64,000 nt of DNA from Sphingobium sp. KCTC 72723 (GTDB lineage: Bacteria; Pseudomonadota; Alphaproteobacteria; Sphingomonadales; Sphingomonadaceae): assembly GCF_014280435.1 (NCBI RefSeq), contig NZ_CP060388.1:3609501-3673500 (forward strand), written 5' to 3'. How positions within the stretch are numbered: the stretch's first letter is position 1; each line of letters opens with the position of its first letter. The notes beneath the pieces were generated by a model, which ran no database searches, was not told where the DNA came from, and saw nothing but the letters and a program-made list of their open reading frames with translations. Below are positions 17,646-26,395 of the stretch, in pieces. Position numbers and translations under genes: made by a program.

Positions 17646-19280
17646 TCATGCCAATTCAAATCCCTCATAGCCGCCATAGGCGACCTCTTCGCAACGCTTG
17701 CGATATTCCGGGCCACCGCCGACATAGACGAGGGTGCGGCGCACGATCGTGCCATCCGGCTTGTTGGTGACCCTGACCCACCAGGCATTAGTATCAGCCA
17801 TTAGCGTCCTGGCAAAATCGGCATATACTGCGTCGGTCCACTGCTTTTCGGCTGCGTGCGACGGCTGCGCATAGGTGAGGCCGCCCGCCTTCATATAGCA
17901 TAGCATCTGCGTCACCCACTCCGCCTGAAGCGCGCCGCACACCCCGACATTGCAAAATGCCGAGCCATTATGGGGTCCGACCAGAGTGTAGAAATTGGGA
18001 AAGCCGCGCGCCTGAAGGCCCAGATAGGTTGACGGTCCATCAACCCAGGCGTCGATCAACCGCAAGCCGTCATGGCCACGGATATCGATCCGGTCGAGCG
18101 ATCCGGTAATGCCGTCAAACCCAGTCGCAAAGATGATGACATCCAGATCATATATCTTGTCGCCAATCTTCGCGCCTTGCGCGACGAACTCGTCGATTGG
18201 CGTCGTCTTTATATCGACCAGATGGACGTTGGGCTGGTTGTAGGTTTCATAATAGTTGGTTTCCATTGGCACACGCTTCGCGCCGAATGGATGATCCACC
18301 GGGATGAGTTTTTCGGCAACCTGCGGATCGTCAACCCGCTGCCTGATTTTCCCTGCGACGAAATCGGCCAAAATCTTGTTGGATTCTTTGCTCAATAACA
18401 GATCGCGAAAGCTGCTGAGCCAGATGCCATATCCGGGGCGATCATAAAGCTCCTCGAAAAATTCGGTTCGTTCCTTTTCCGGGACTTCAGATGCCTTGCG
18501 CGTATCGCGATGATAGGGGAAGGCGGTAGGCGTCGTTTTCACATATTCCAATACGGTGGGGAAACGTGCCTTGATCAGGTCCATTTCCTCATCGCTCAGA
18601 GCCGAATTGCCAAGCGGCGTACACCAGTTGGGCGTGCGCTGAAACACGAACAGATCCTGCGCGGTTTCCGCGACGATGGGAATGATCTGCACACCTGTCG
18701 CTCCGGTGCCGATCACCCCGACCCGCTTTCCGGTGAAGTCGATATTTCTGGGCTTTCCGTCCGCGTCCCTGGGCCAGCGCGACGAATGGAACGCTTCGCC
18801 CTGGAACAGATCCAGCCCCTTATAATCGGGCATCGCAGACGCCGACAGCGGGCCGGTGGCCGAAATCAGATAGCGGCAGGTCAGATCGGTGCCATCGTCC
18901 AGCCTGATGTCCCAGACATTACCCGCGTCATTATAATGGGCCGATACGACCTTGGTCTTGAACTTGTAGAAGCGGCGAATATCCATCTTGTCGGCCGCCG
19001 CGTTGACGTAACGCAGCATTTCAGGCTGGCCTGCGAAATTCTCGCTCCACCGCCACTCGGGGATGATGCCTTTCAGCGCGAAATAGCCGTAGGCATAGCT
19101 TTCGGTATCCAGCCGGCAACCGGGATAGCGGTTCCAATACCATGTCCCTCCGACATCTTCGGCCGCGTCGACACCCAGCACGCTCATTCCGTTCTGGTCG
19201 AGCAGGTAGGTTTGATAGATGCCGGTTACGCCCGCACCGATCACCACTGCGTCATAGTCGGGGTTCATAATAGTCGGCAT
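17646..19280 (-). CDS. Type I Baeyer-Villiger / flavin-containing monooxygenase
   Basis: 544 residues from the ATG of MPTIMNPDYDAV at 19280; the frame opens 21 codons earlier. It has two dinucleotide folds, VIGAGVTG (near residue 14, FAD) and VIGTGATGVQ (near 187, NADPH). Between them lies the Baeyer-Villiger fingerprint FQGEAFHSSRWP (FxGxxxHxxxWP), and before it the GGTWYWNRYPG motif. It inserts oxygen next to a ketone to give a lactone. In camphor degradation the equivalent is OTEMO (CamG), which acts after CoA activation. It follows the TonB-receptor gene in the same direction, 134 bp apart, so it is likely co-transcribed from the operator-bearing promoter at 21.8 kb. Confidence 0.88.
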   Translation of the reverse strand: MPTIMNPDYDAVVIGAGVTGIYQTYLLDQNGMSVLGVDAAEDVGGTWYWNRYPGCRLDTESYAYGYFALKGIIPEWRWSENFAGQPEMLRYVNAAADKMDIRRFYKFKTKVVSAHYNDAGNVWDIRLDDGTDLTCRYLISATGPLSASAMPDYKGLDLFQGEAFHSSRWPRDADGKPRNIDFTGKRVGVIGTGATGVQIIPIVAETAQDLFVFQRTPNWCTPLGNSALSDEEMDLIKARFPTVLEYVKTTPTAFPYHRDTRKASEVPEKERTEFFEELYDRPGYGIWLSSFRDLLLSKESNKILADFVAGKIRQRVDDPQVAEKLIPVDHPFGAKRVPMETNYYETYNQPNVHLVDIKTTPIDEFVAQGAKIGDKIYDLDVIIFATGFDGITGSLDRIDIRGHDGLRLIDAWVDGPSTYLGLQARGFPNFYTLVGPHNGSAFCNVGVCGALQAEWVTQMLCYMKAGGLTYAQPSHAAEKQWTDAVYADFARTLMADTNAWWVRVTNKPDGTIVRRTLVYVGGGPEYRKRCEEVAYGGYEGFELA

Positions 19281-19414
19281 GGTCTGTGACTTTCTTGGCG
19301 CGATGGTCCGGCCCATCGCCCGAAGATGCGCAACTACGGGCATATGGATCTGATCGGCAGGATTTTGGGCAATATGGGCAGGGGCAATGCGCCCCTGCCC
19401 TCGATCATTCGACC

Positions 19415-21769
19415 TTAAAAACGATAGGTCACTTCCGCGCCAAAGGTCTGGGGCTCGCCCCAGATTGCCGTATTGAAGCCGCCGCTGCCGCCTTCGACAT
19501 AGCCCGAATTATAGTAAAATTCGTCGAGCAGATTCTTGGCATAGGCCGCGACCGAGAATTTGCTGCCCATCACCTCGTTCCAGCTCAAGCGAACGTCGAC
19601 GGTCGCGTAGCCAGGCAATTTGGTGCGCGGCGTTATCGACCCTTCATTGTTCGAAAAATGGGTCGAAGTCTGGCCGAACACGTCGGTACGCAGCTTCACC
19701 TTCCCGACATCTTCCGACAGGGGCATGGTGATTTCGGCAAAGACCGAACCGGCCCATTTGGGGGCATCGGAATAGGTGTCGAACGGGATTATCGGTCCAC
19801 CCAGCGGCGCAAGATCTACGATATTCTTGGTGAATTTCGCGTCGGTATAGGCACCCGATATGCCAAGTTCCAGCCAATCGCTGGGTTTGACGTTGGCGTC
19901 GAACTCCACGCCCTGAATGCGCTTTTCAGGCACGTTCACGGTGAACGCCGACGGGCCTGCCCCCAGGTCGACGAACAGCGAATGCTGCGCGTCCTTCACA
20001 ATCTGGCGATAGATGGCCAGATTGATCCGTGTCGGCATGGCCCCGATATAGTCGTTGAACTTGTAACCCAGTTCGAAATCATAGGTGTTTTCATTGTCGA
20101 AGAAATTGGCGTTGTTGAATGGCCCGACCGCGCCATTGAAACCACCCGCGCGGAAACTGCCGCGTTGCGCGAAATAGACCATGTTGCCGGAATTGATCTG
20201 ATATTGGATATTGAAGGTCCAGCTTGGATCCTTCAGCTTGGCCTCCTGCTTGAGCGGCGTGGCGCCACTCAGGTTGAACAGGCTTCCCGCCTTCTGGCGA
20301 AGGCTCACCGTTTCCCAGCTATAGCGTCCGCCGGCCGTCACGCTCAGCTTGTCGGTCACGGCATAAGTCAACTGGCCGAACACAGCCTTAGATTCGTTTC
20401 CGACTTCATAATTATAGGCAATGTCGGCCAGCGGCGTCGGCAATTCCGCACCGACGATCACCGGAATATATTCCTGCTTTGTCGTGTCCGAATAAAAGAC
20501 GCCCAATATATATTCCAGGCCGCCGGTTTTCCCCTGAAGCTGAAGCTCGTTGGAAATCCGCTCGGTGCTGAACTCCTCGCCACCGGGAGGACCATTGCCC
20601 AGACCGGAACGATTGTAGAGGCTCAATGAACCAAAGGGTGAGCCAGTCAGAATGCCCGGCGTGCGCGCGAAGGCATCGGCATAGTTGAAGATATTCTTGA
20701 GAACCACATCATCACCGATTTCCGCTTCGACGGTATTGGTGATGAACGCCGTATGTGCCTTGTGGGGGAGGTCATAGCTCAGCCAGACCTTGTAGGGGTT
20801 TGCCTGTTGCCATGCCAGATAACCCGGCACGGCGCCTGGCCATGTCCCGTCGCCACGCGGTCCATTGCCAAGCAATGGCGCAAAAGGACTGTTCAAGCCG
20901 TAAAGTGCATCGAGCGTGCTGTTGAGCACATAGCCATTGTTGGTTTCGCCCACCGAATGATAGGAATAGAGGCCGCCCGCGCCTTCCGATCCGCCGAAAT
21001 CGCTATACTGCGCGACGGTCGTCATTTTGAAACCGTCCCGTGGCTCGATCACGACCGTGATACGACCGGAAAGCGAGTCCGTGTCGCCTAGCGTGTTGCC
21101 CGTGTTGATGTTGCGGATGTAGCCATCCTGCTTGTTATAATCACCCGCGACGCGGACCTTGATGATGTCGGAAACCGGAATATCCAGAGCGCCCTGAACC
21201 TGGATATAGTTCCGCTGGCCACCCTTTACCGTCAGGAACCCGCCAAAGTCGTCACCCGGCTTGGTCGTTTCGTACAGGATCGCGCCGCCGGTTGCGTTGC
21301 GACCGAACAAGGTGCCCTGCGGTCCTTTGAGAACCTGAACCGAATTAAAGTCGAAAAAGGCCGTCGATGTATTGCCTTCGGTGGCCGGCGCTTCGTTGAT
21401 ATAGGTCAAAACGGCGGGACTGGAGCCGGAAAACGGATCGAGCGTCTGGCCACGCAGCGTAAAGTTGAGCTGGTTGGAGTTCTGGCCGCTTTTGACGATC
21501 AAGCCGGGAACCAGCGCCGCCAGATCCTGTTCACTGGCCACATTGCGCGACTGAAGCGTATCGGCGTTGAAAGCCGCGACGGCCACCGGCACTTTGGACA
21601 GGGACTGTTCCCGACGCTGAGCGGTGACGACAATGTCGGCTGGTGACGCAATTTTTTCGTTGCCCTGACCCTGGGCCTCAGCCCCTGGCGCATCCTGGCC
21701 CAATGCAGGCATGGCAGCCAGAATCCCTATGCTGGCAATGCCGCAAGCCAATTGTTGCTTAACATTCAT
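19415..21769 (-). CDS. TonB-dependent outer-membrane receptor (1)
   Basis: 784 residues. It has a signal peptide (residues 1-24, ending ALGQ), a TonB-box-like segment DIVVTAQRR near 46, and a plug domain with VPVAVAAFNADTL and VQVLKGPQGTLFGRNATGGAI near 150-170. A 22-strand barrel follows, ending in the outer-membrane signature TYRF. It imports a hydrophobic or large substrate with TonB energy. In sphingomonads such receptors replace porins for catabolic substrates. Its promoter has the regulon palindrome at 21821, so uptake and degradation appear co-regulated. Confidence 0.92.
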   Translation of the reverse strand: MNVKQQLACGIASIGILAAMPALGQDAPGAEAQGQGNEKIASPADIVVTAQRREQSLSKVPVAVAAFNADTLQSRNVASEQDLAALVPGLIVKSGQNSNQLNFTLRGQTLDPFSGSSPAVLTYINEAPATEGNTSTAFFDFNSVQVLKGPQGTLFGRNATGGAILYETTKPGDDFGGFLTVKGGQRNYIQVQGALDIPVSDIIKVRVAGDYNKQDGYIRNINTGNTLGDTDSLSGRITVVIEPRDGFKMTTVAQYSDFGGSEGAGGLYSYHSVGETNNGYVLNSTLDALYGLNSPFAPLLGNGPRGDGTWPGAVPGYLAWQQANPYKVWLSYDLPHKAHTAFITNTVEAEIGDDVVLKNIFNYADAFARTPGILTGSPFGSLSLYNRSGLGNGPPGGEEFSTERISNELQLQGKTGGLEYILGVFYSDTTKQEYIPVIVGAELPTPLADIAYNYEVGNESKAVFGQLTYAVTDKLSVTAGGRYSWETVSLRQKAGSLFNLSGATPLKQEAKLKDPSWTFNIQYQINSGNMVYFAQRGSFRAGGFNGAVGPFNNANFFDNENTYDFELGYKFNDYIGAMPTRINLAIYRQIVKDAQHSLFVDLGAGPSAFTVNVPEKRIQGVEFDANVKPSDWLELGISGAYTDAKFTKNIVDLAPLGGPIIPFDTYSDAPKWAGSVFAEITMPLSEDVGKVKLRTDVFGQTSTHFSNNEGSITPRTKLPGYATVDVRLSWNEVMGSKFSVAAYAKNLLDEFYYNSGYVEGGSGGFNTAIWGEPQTFGAEVTYRF

Positions 21770-21820
21770 ATCACTCTCCCATTTTTGGCGTGCCCTATGA
21801 GCATCTTTGAGAGCGCCAGA

Positions 21821-21834
21821 CTAACTATGATTAG
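21821..21834. promoter_or_regulatory. Palindromic operator candidate upstream of TonB receptor
   Basis: CTAAC-TATG-ATTAG, one mismatch to the shared palindrome, 51 bp upstream of the receptor ATG at 21769. Confidence 0.65.
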
Positions 21835-22026
21835 GCAAATGTCAACCGGCAAGGCGCGACAGGGTGGCTTTCGCCAGAAGAGCTGTGCGCGAGGGGATGC
21901 AAGTCGTAACCCATAGTCCGATTTTCCATTACTTATCTGATATATAGATAATTCTCTGCGCTCGTTTATCGCGGCGGGAATTTCAGACGATCCTCCCCGG
22001 ACGCAACATCCGCGCGTTAGGAAAAA

Positions 22027-22040
22027 CAAATGAAAATTAG
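22027..22040. promoter_or_regulatory. Orphan copy of the regulon palindrome
   Basis: CAAAT-GAAA-ATTAG, one mismatch to the shared palindrome, in the non-coding stretch 21770-22372. No convincing gene follows it on either strand, so its former target may have been lost to the mobile-element insertions to the right. Confidence 0.4.
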
Positions 22041-22372
22041 GCGAATGATCGATTCTCGCGCCTGGAACGGAGGCTGTTGGAAAGCGAGTATTTGGGGCGA
22101 TCTAGACTCGGCTATAGGCCAGCGCTGGCGATGTACGATCACAGACAGCGATTCCCCCCTCTTTGTTAAACCGACAAAGACGTTTTTAACTGCGCCGAGA
22201 TTATCTGTGGCGATAAGCGCGACGCGATCCAATGCGCGACATGACACACATCCTGTAGATCGGCGTGCAAAAGGGGGCGGCTACAGCGCCATCTGTTGCG
22301 CGCTCCCCGCAGCGATAGGGAGATGGTCGAAATCTTGCCCTGGCCCTGAAAGCTGAAACCGCCGAACGGCAG

Positions 22373-22560
22373 ATGCTATCGGTATCCTATCAACTCAAGA
22401 TCGCTCGGTTCCCGGCCTATCGCTATCTAGCCAGCATTGACCTTTTTCAGCAGCGGGATCAACGAGGCGCCGGTCGCCAGCTCCACCGTTGCCAATTTCG
22501 AGATCCCGCTGCCAATCCTCTTCTATCGCCAGCCTCCATCAAAGCTGGCTCCCTATGAAT
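22373..22560 (+). pseudogene. Possible degenerate IstB (IS21 helper) fragment
   Basis: Two frames together read like an IstB segment: ARFPAYRYLASIDLF then RQLHRCQF in one frame, and SSGINEAPV in another. This resembles the 'RFPA-K-L--FDF ... INEALVRQLHRCDF' region of IS21 ATPases. No Walker motif follows, and both frames stop by 22660. This looks like a frameshifted remnant. The adjoining 22561-22933 holds no gene I recognise, although the minus-strand frame there (WRVDYLDLCRQYG) looks protein-like. Confidence 0.35.
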
Positions 22561-22933
22561 CACGCATTTCCCCCGCAGGGAATCTGGAGGGTTCTGTGAG
22601 GTCGCACGGCGCAACGCTGGCGTCGTGGTGCGGCGCGACCTCATTGAAGCCGGATTGAACGAGCCCGCTGACGCGCTCGCGAGCTATGGGATTAGTGCCG
22701 CGCCTCTGGTTGCGGGCGACCGGTCTGGGATGATCCGATATCACTGTGCTGGTGAGTACGATGCCGTATTGGCGGCATAGGTCGAGGTAATCGACGCGCC
22801 AAACGGATATTTGCGCGGACTTCGGGACGGCGCTGCTGTCCGGCGAGCGGAATTGCAAGATGGCAGACATGGGGGATCGTCAGCGCAGATGTCACGCCGC
22901 TGCCAAGTCGAATGTTCGATCGAGGTCCTGCGG

Positions 22934-24121
22934 TCATGACGTATCGGGCCACGGTCGCGACAGCCCGTTGCGCCATCGCGGCAGCGTGGCGGTGACGCGC
23001 AGAATGCCGCCACAGCATGGGCACTGGGTTGGATCAAAGTGCGGGAGCAGCCTGGTGGGCTCGCTGACCTCGGCCGCGGCGGTCGCAATCGGCTCCGTCG
23101 GGATCAGGATCTGCCGTATTGTGGCGAGCCGTGCCCGGCGGCAGCCGTTAGCGAGGAACCCATAGTGGCGAATGCGATGAAAGCCGTCTGGCAGGCTGTG
23201 GATGAGGAAGCGACGAATGAACTCGTGCGGATGAAGCGACATCTGCCTGGGCGCGTTGCCACGCCGGTAATCACGCCAGCGGAAGGTTACCTTGGTCTCG
23301 TCAGCGCTGACGAGGCGACTGTTGGCGATGGCGACCCGGTGTGTGTAGCGACCGAGATAGGCGAGGACATGTTCGGGCGATCCGAACGGCGGCTTGGCAT
23401 AGACGATCCAGTTTTTGCGCCGCAGCTTGGCGATCGCTCCGGCAAAGACATCGGCGTCATCTAACTCATCCAGCTTGCCGGAGAAGCGTAGCCGCCCGGC
23501 TGCATGTGCCGCCTGGAGCCTTTCGAGGAATAGTCGCCGGAACAGGCGTGAGAGGACATGGACGGGCAAGAAGAAGTTCGGTCGGCAGCCGCGCCACTGT
23601 CCATCCGAACAAAGCGCGCCGCCCGGAACGAGACAGTGAATGTGCGGATGATGCGTGAGCGCCTGCCCCCACGTGTGAAGAATGGCCAGGAATCCGATCT
23701 CGCCACCAAGGTGCCTGGCATCGGCTGCGATGGTCTTGAGCGTCGCTGCGACCGCGTCAAACAAGATCGCATAAACAACCGCCTTATTGTGGAACGCGAT
23801 CTCGGCGACTTCGCTCGGCACCGTGAACACGACGTGGAAATAGGGCACTGGCAACAGATCGGCTTGCGGGTCAGCGAGCCACCGTTCGCGCGTCGTGCTC
23901 TGGCACTTCGGGCAGTGCCGGTTGCGACAAGAGTTGTAAGCGACGCGGGCATGCGCGCAGTCCTCGCAGGCCTCGACGTGACCTCCAAGCGCAGCAGTTC
24001 GGCAGAGCTCGATCGCAGACATGACGCGCCGCTCGACGCGACCAAGATGGCTGTCGTTGGCGTGGCGATAGGCATGACCATGGCGGCGGAAAATATCCGC
24101 CACCTCCAGATCGGAACGCAC
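22934..24121 (-). CDS. IS91-family transposase (HUH, zinc-ribbon)
   Basis: 395 residues. The N-terminal zinc-binding region reads CEDCAHARVAYNSCRNRHCPKCQ (four or more Cys, near 51-74). The HUH metal motif is HHPHIHCLVPGG (near 160) and the catalytic Tyr lies in YLGRYTHRVAIAN (near 255). A C-terminal CPCCGG adds another zinc knuckle. This enzyme moves single-stranded DNA by a rolling-circle-like process, which leaves no target duplication and often drags adjacent DNA along. It is 35 bp downstream of the recombinase gene at 24157, same strand, a pairing seen in several IS91-type elements. Confidence 0.92.
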   Translation of the reverse strand: MRSDLEVADIFRRHGHAYRHANDSHLGRVERRVMSAIELCRTAALGGHVEACEDCAHARVAYNSCRNRHCPKCQSTTRERWLADPQADLLPVPYFHVVFTVPSEVAEIAFHNKAVVYAILFDAVAATLKTIAADARHLGGEIGFLAILHTWGQALTHHPHIHCLVPGGALCSDGQWRGCRPNFFLPVHVLSRLFRRLFLERLQAAHAAGRLRFSGKLDELDDADVFAGAIAKLRRKNWIVYAKPPFGSPEHVLAYLGRYTHRVAIANSRLVSADETKVTFRWRDYRRGNAPRQMSLHPHEFIRRFLIHSLPDGFHRIRHYGFLANGCRRARLATIRQILIPTEPIATAAAEVSEPTRLLPHFDPTQCPCCGGILRVTATLPRWRNGLSRPWPDTS

Positions 24122-24156
24122 GGTCCCGGCTCAGGCGGGCGGCACCACCTCGAGCG

Positions 24157-24999
24157 TCAAACGGTCGAGCGGCTCTGCGCCGCAGCGATCGTGGTCGTGG
24201 CAACCTGGGTATAGCGCGCTGTCGTCGAGAGACTATTATGCCCCAACAACACCTGGATAATGCGGATATCGACGCCGCTCTCGAGCAAATGAGTGGCAAA
24301 GCTGTGGCGCAGCGTGTGCACGCTGACCTTCTTGGTCAACCCCGCCGCCTTGGTGGCTGACCGGCACGCCGAATGGAGCACAGTCACGTCGATCGGCCTC
24401 TCGCCCCGACCAGGGAATAACCAGTCGGTCGGACGGGTCAGCCGCCAATACGTCCTCAGGATATCGAGCAACTGAGCCGAAAGCATCACTGTGCGATCCT
24501 TGGCACCCTTGCCGTGGCGAACCTGCAGCAGCATCCGGTCGCTGTCGATATCGCCAATCTTCAGGCTCACCGCTTCCGATACGCGTAGTCCCGCAGCATA
24601 GGCAGTGGTCAGCGCGGCACGGGACTTCAACGACGGCACCGCCTCAAGAAAGCGTACCACCTCGTCGGGACTTAAGATCGCGGGCAGCTTGCGAGGCGTG
24701 CGCGCATAGGCGATCCGCTCGGGTATCTCGCCCCGGTTCAGCGTCACCCCATAGAAAAAGCGCAATGCGCACACGGTCTGGTTCAGCGATGGCCAGGAAA
24801 TCCCCTGCGACACGAGATAGACCTGAAATGCCCGGACATCCTCCAGCCCAAGCCGATCCGGTGAACGTCCAAAGTGACGACTGAACTTCGTGACGGCGTG
24901 AAGGTAGGAACGCTGGGTAGCCGGCGACAAGTTGCGCAACATCATGTCGTCGATCATACGACGGCGCAGCGGGCTAACCGCTGTTGTGGTATCAGCCAT
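24157..24999 (-). CDS. Tyrosine recombinase associated with IS91-family element
   Basis: 280 residues. The SAM-like N-terminal domain is residues 1-95 (NLSPATQRSYLHAVTKF). The catalytic domain has Arg in AAGLRVSEAVSL (near 146), HTLRHSFATHLLESG (near 232) with His and Arg, the His of LLGHNSLSTTARYT, and the nucleophile Tyr in ARYTQV (near 266). This is the complete copy. A 339-bp internal-to-5' piece recurs at 27200-27538 and a 240-bp start-plus-upstream piece at 62733-62972, so this gene and its upstream flank belong to the repeated element. Its role is probably resolving or assisting transposition. Confidence 0.9.
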   Translation of the reverse strand: MADTTTAVSPLRRRMIDDMMLRNLSPATQRSYLHAVTKFSRHFGRSPDRLGLEDVRAFQVYLVSQGISWPSLNQTVCALRFFYGVTLNRGEIPERIAYARTPRKLPAILSPDEVVRFLEAVPSLKSRAALTTAYAAGLRVSEAVSLKIGDIDSDRMLLQVRHGKGAKDRTVMLSAQLLDILRTYWRLTRPTDWLFPGRGERPIDVTVLHSACRSATKAAGLTKKVSVHTLRHSFATHLLESGVDIRIIQVLLGHNSLSTTARYTQVATTTIAAAQSRSTV

Positions 25000-25081
25000 G
25001 GGGTGGTCTCCTGATCAGGGGTTGGTCTCAGCAACCAAACCTTCTCATCAGGAGGCCATTCCAGCCAATACCTACACATCT

Positions 25082-25102
25082 CCCGCGTCAGCGGGTTTGT
25101 TC
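25082..25102. repeat. IS91 terminal hairpin with adjacent GTTC
   Basis: CCCGC-GTCA-GCGGG (25082-25095) is followed four bases later by GTTC (25099-25102). IS91-family elements carry subterminal hairpins and insert next to GTTC/CTTG-type tetranucleotides, so this is the probable origin or terminus end. Confidence 0.55.
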
Positions 25103-25357
25103 AATCCCAAAAATTACACTTCTGCCAAAGTAGTGATAGATGTTTTTAATATAGGAAACGCAGTAGCAAGTCACAAGCTTCTGTTCTGGTGATCATAATA
25201 AGCCGACGGACGGTAGTTGGAGAAGAGCAATTTGCCGCTGGATGGTCGGCACGGCTCGCCTGTGTTGTCCATGGCGGAGGCTACCGGCAGAAATTCCAAG
25301 GCTTACGCCCAGCAATGCCGCTCGACCTGTACGCCTTGAAGTTCTACCTGTCAGGCG

Positions 25358-26269
25358 ATGCTGCATGTCGTCCATCATCCCGGCTATGTGATTGAAACCG
25401 AGCGCACGGGTACTTTCCCGCATGACAAATATGCGCTGGTCATGCGTGCGCTGCGCGAAAGTGGCATAGCAATGACAGTCCATGCGCCCGAAGCGATGCC
25501 GCGAGAATGGCTCGAAGCGGTCCACGAATCTGCCTATGTTGACGAAGTCATCGGCTGCTCGGTGCCAGCGGCCAAGCAGCGCCGGATCGGCTTTACGATC
25601 GACGAGCCGATTTCCCGGCGATCGCAACTCTCCCCCGGTGGAACATGGCTCGCGGCGAAGCTGGCGCTTCAGCACGGATTTGCTGCAAATTCCGCTGGCG
25701 GCAGCCATCACGCCCAGGCCGATTCGGGCGCGGGCTATTGCGTATTCAATGATCTGGCGCTCGCCGCCAACAGGCTGATCGAGGAGGGCAACGTGTCGCG
25801 CATCTTAATCCTCGATCTCGACGTGCATCAGGGTGATGGCACTGCGGCCCTGACCGCAGGGCGCAGCGACATCTTCACGCTTTCCATTCATGCCGAAAAG
25901 AATTTCCCCGCACGCAAGGCACGCTCGTCACTGGATGTCGGACTACCCGATGCAACGGGCGATGCCGGCTATCTGAAAGCTCTGGCCGGATCGCTGCCCA
26001 TGGTCCTCGATCATTTCGTGCCGGAACTGATCCTTTTGCAGGCAGGTGTCGATGCCCATGCGGACGACAAACTGGGCCGGTTGTCCTTGACCGACCATGG
26101 CCTTGCGGACCGCGACCGCTTTGTGGCGACAGAAGCGAAGCGGCGCGGCATTCCGTTGGCCAGTACGCTGGGTGGTGGCTATGGCGCGGACCGCAAAGCC
26201 GTGGCCGTGCGGCACGCGCGTACGATCCTCGCCCTTTCCGCCACGATCAACCCGTGGGATGCCGTTTGA
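25358..26269 (+). CDS. Histone deacetylase-superfamily amidohydrolase
   Basis: 303 residues, class II-like arginase/deacetylase fold. The paired active-site histidines lie in AGGSHHAQADSGAGYCVFND (near 115). Zinc ligands are the Asp and His of DLDVHQGDG (near 151-155) and the Asp of LQAGVDAHADD (near 229). GGGYGADR provides the C-terminal loop, though the usual catalytic-pocket Tyr is not obvious. Bacterial members deacetylate acetylpolyamines or small amides. It sits alone between the IS91 end and a dead IS3 copy. The 249 bp upstream (25109-25357) show no gene, so it appears to be a stranded chromosomal or plasmid gene. Confidence 0.88.
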   Translation: MLHVVHHPGYVIETERTGTFPHDKYALVMRALRESGIAMTVHAPEAMPREWLEAVHESAYVDEVIGCSVPAAKQRRIGFTIDEPISRRSQLSPGGTWLAAKLALQHGFAANSAGGSHHAQADSGAGYCVFNDLALAANRLIEEGNVSRILILDLDVHQGDGTAALTAGRSDIFTLSIHAEKNFPARKARSSLDVGLPDATGDAGYLKALAGSLPMVLDHFVPELILLQAGVDAHADDKLGRLSLTDHGLADRDRFVATEAKRRGIPLASTLGGGYGADRKAVAVRHARTILALSATINPWDAV

Positions 26270-26395
26270 TCGAGCGGGCTTACTGGGCTGCATTCCTATT
26301 TCCATTAAAGCCGATCGACATGTTTTTCGATCTCGTCGGGAACGGCCAGAACCGGACGGTCCGCAACTTAGGACGGAAAACTGGAAGCTGACAGT

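Larger units (their letters stand above)
22934..25108 (-). mobile_element. IS91-family element with tyrosine recombinase
   Basis: The element comprises the recombinase and transposase genes plus the right end. The right boundary near 25102-25108 is set by comparison with the copy at 62733-62972: the two sequences agree through CAGCGGGTTTGTTCAA and then diverge. The left end lies somewhere below 22934 and cannot be placed from this window. Confidence 0.75.

Noticed and set aside
19286..20629. 447-codon plus-strand frame across the BVMO/TonB-receptor region
   Set aside because: Antisense to clear minus-strand genes; composition is that of a shadow frame.
22437..22870. Short open frames on both strands as possible genes
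   Set aside because: No ribosome sites or complete domains. Part reads as a frameshifted IstB remnant and the rest is unassigned.
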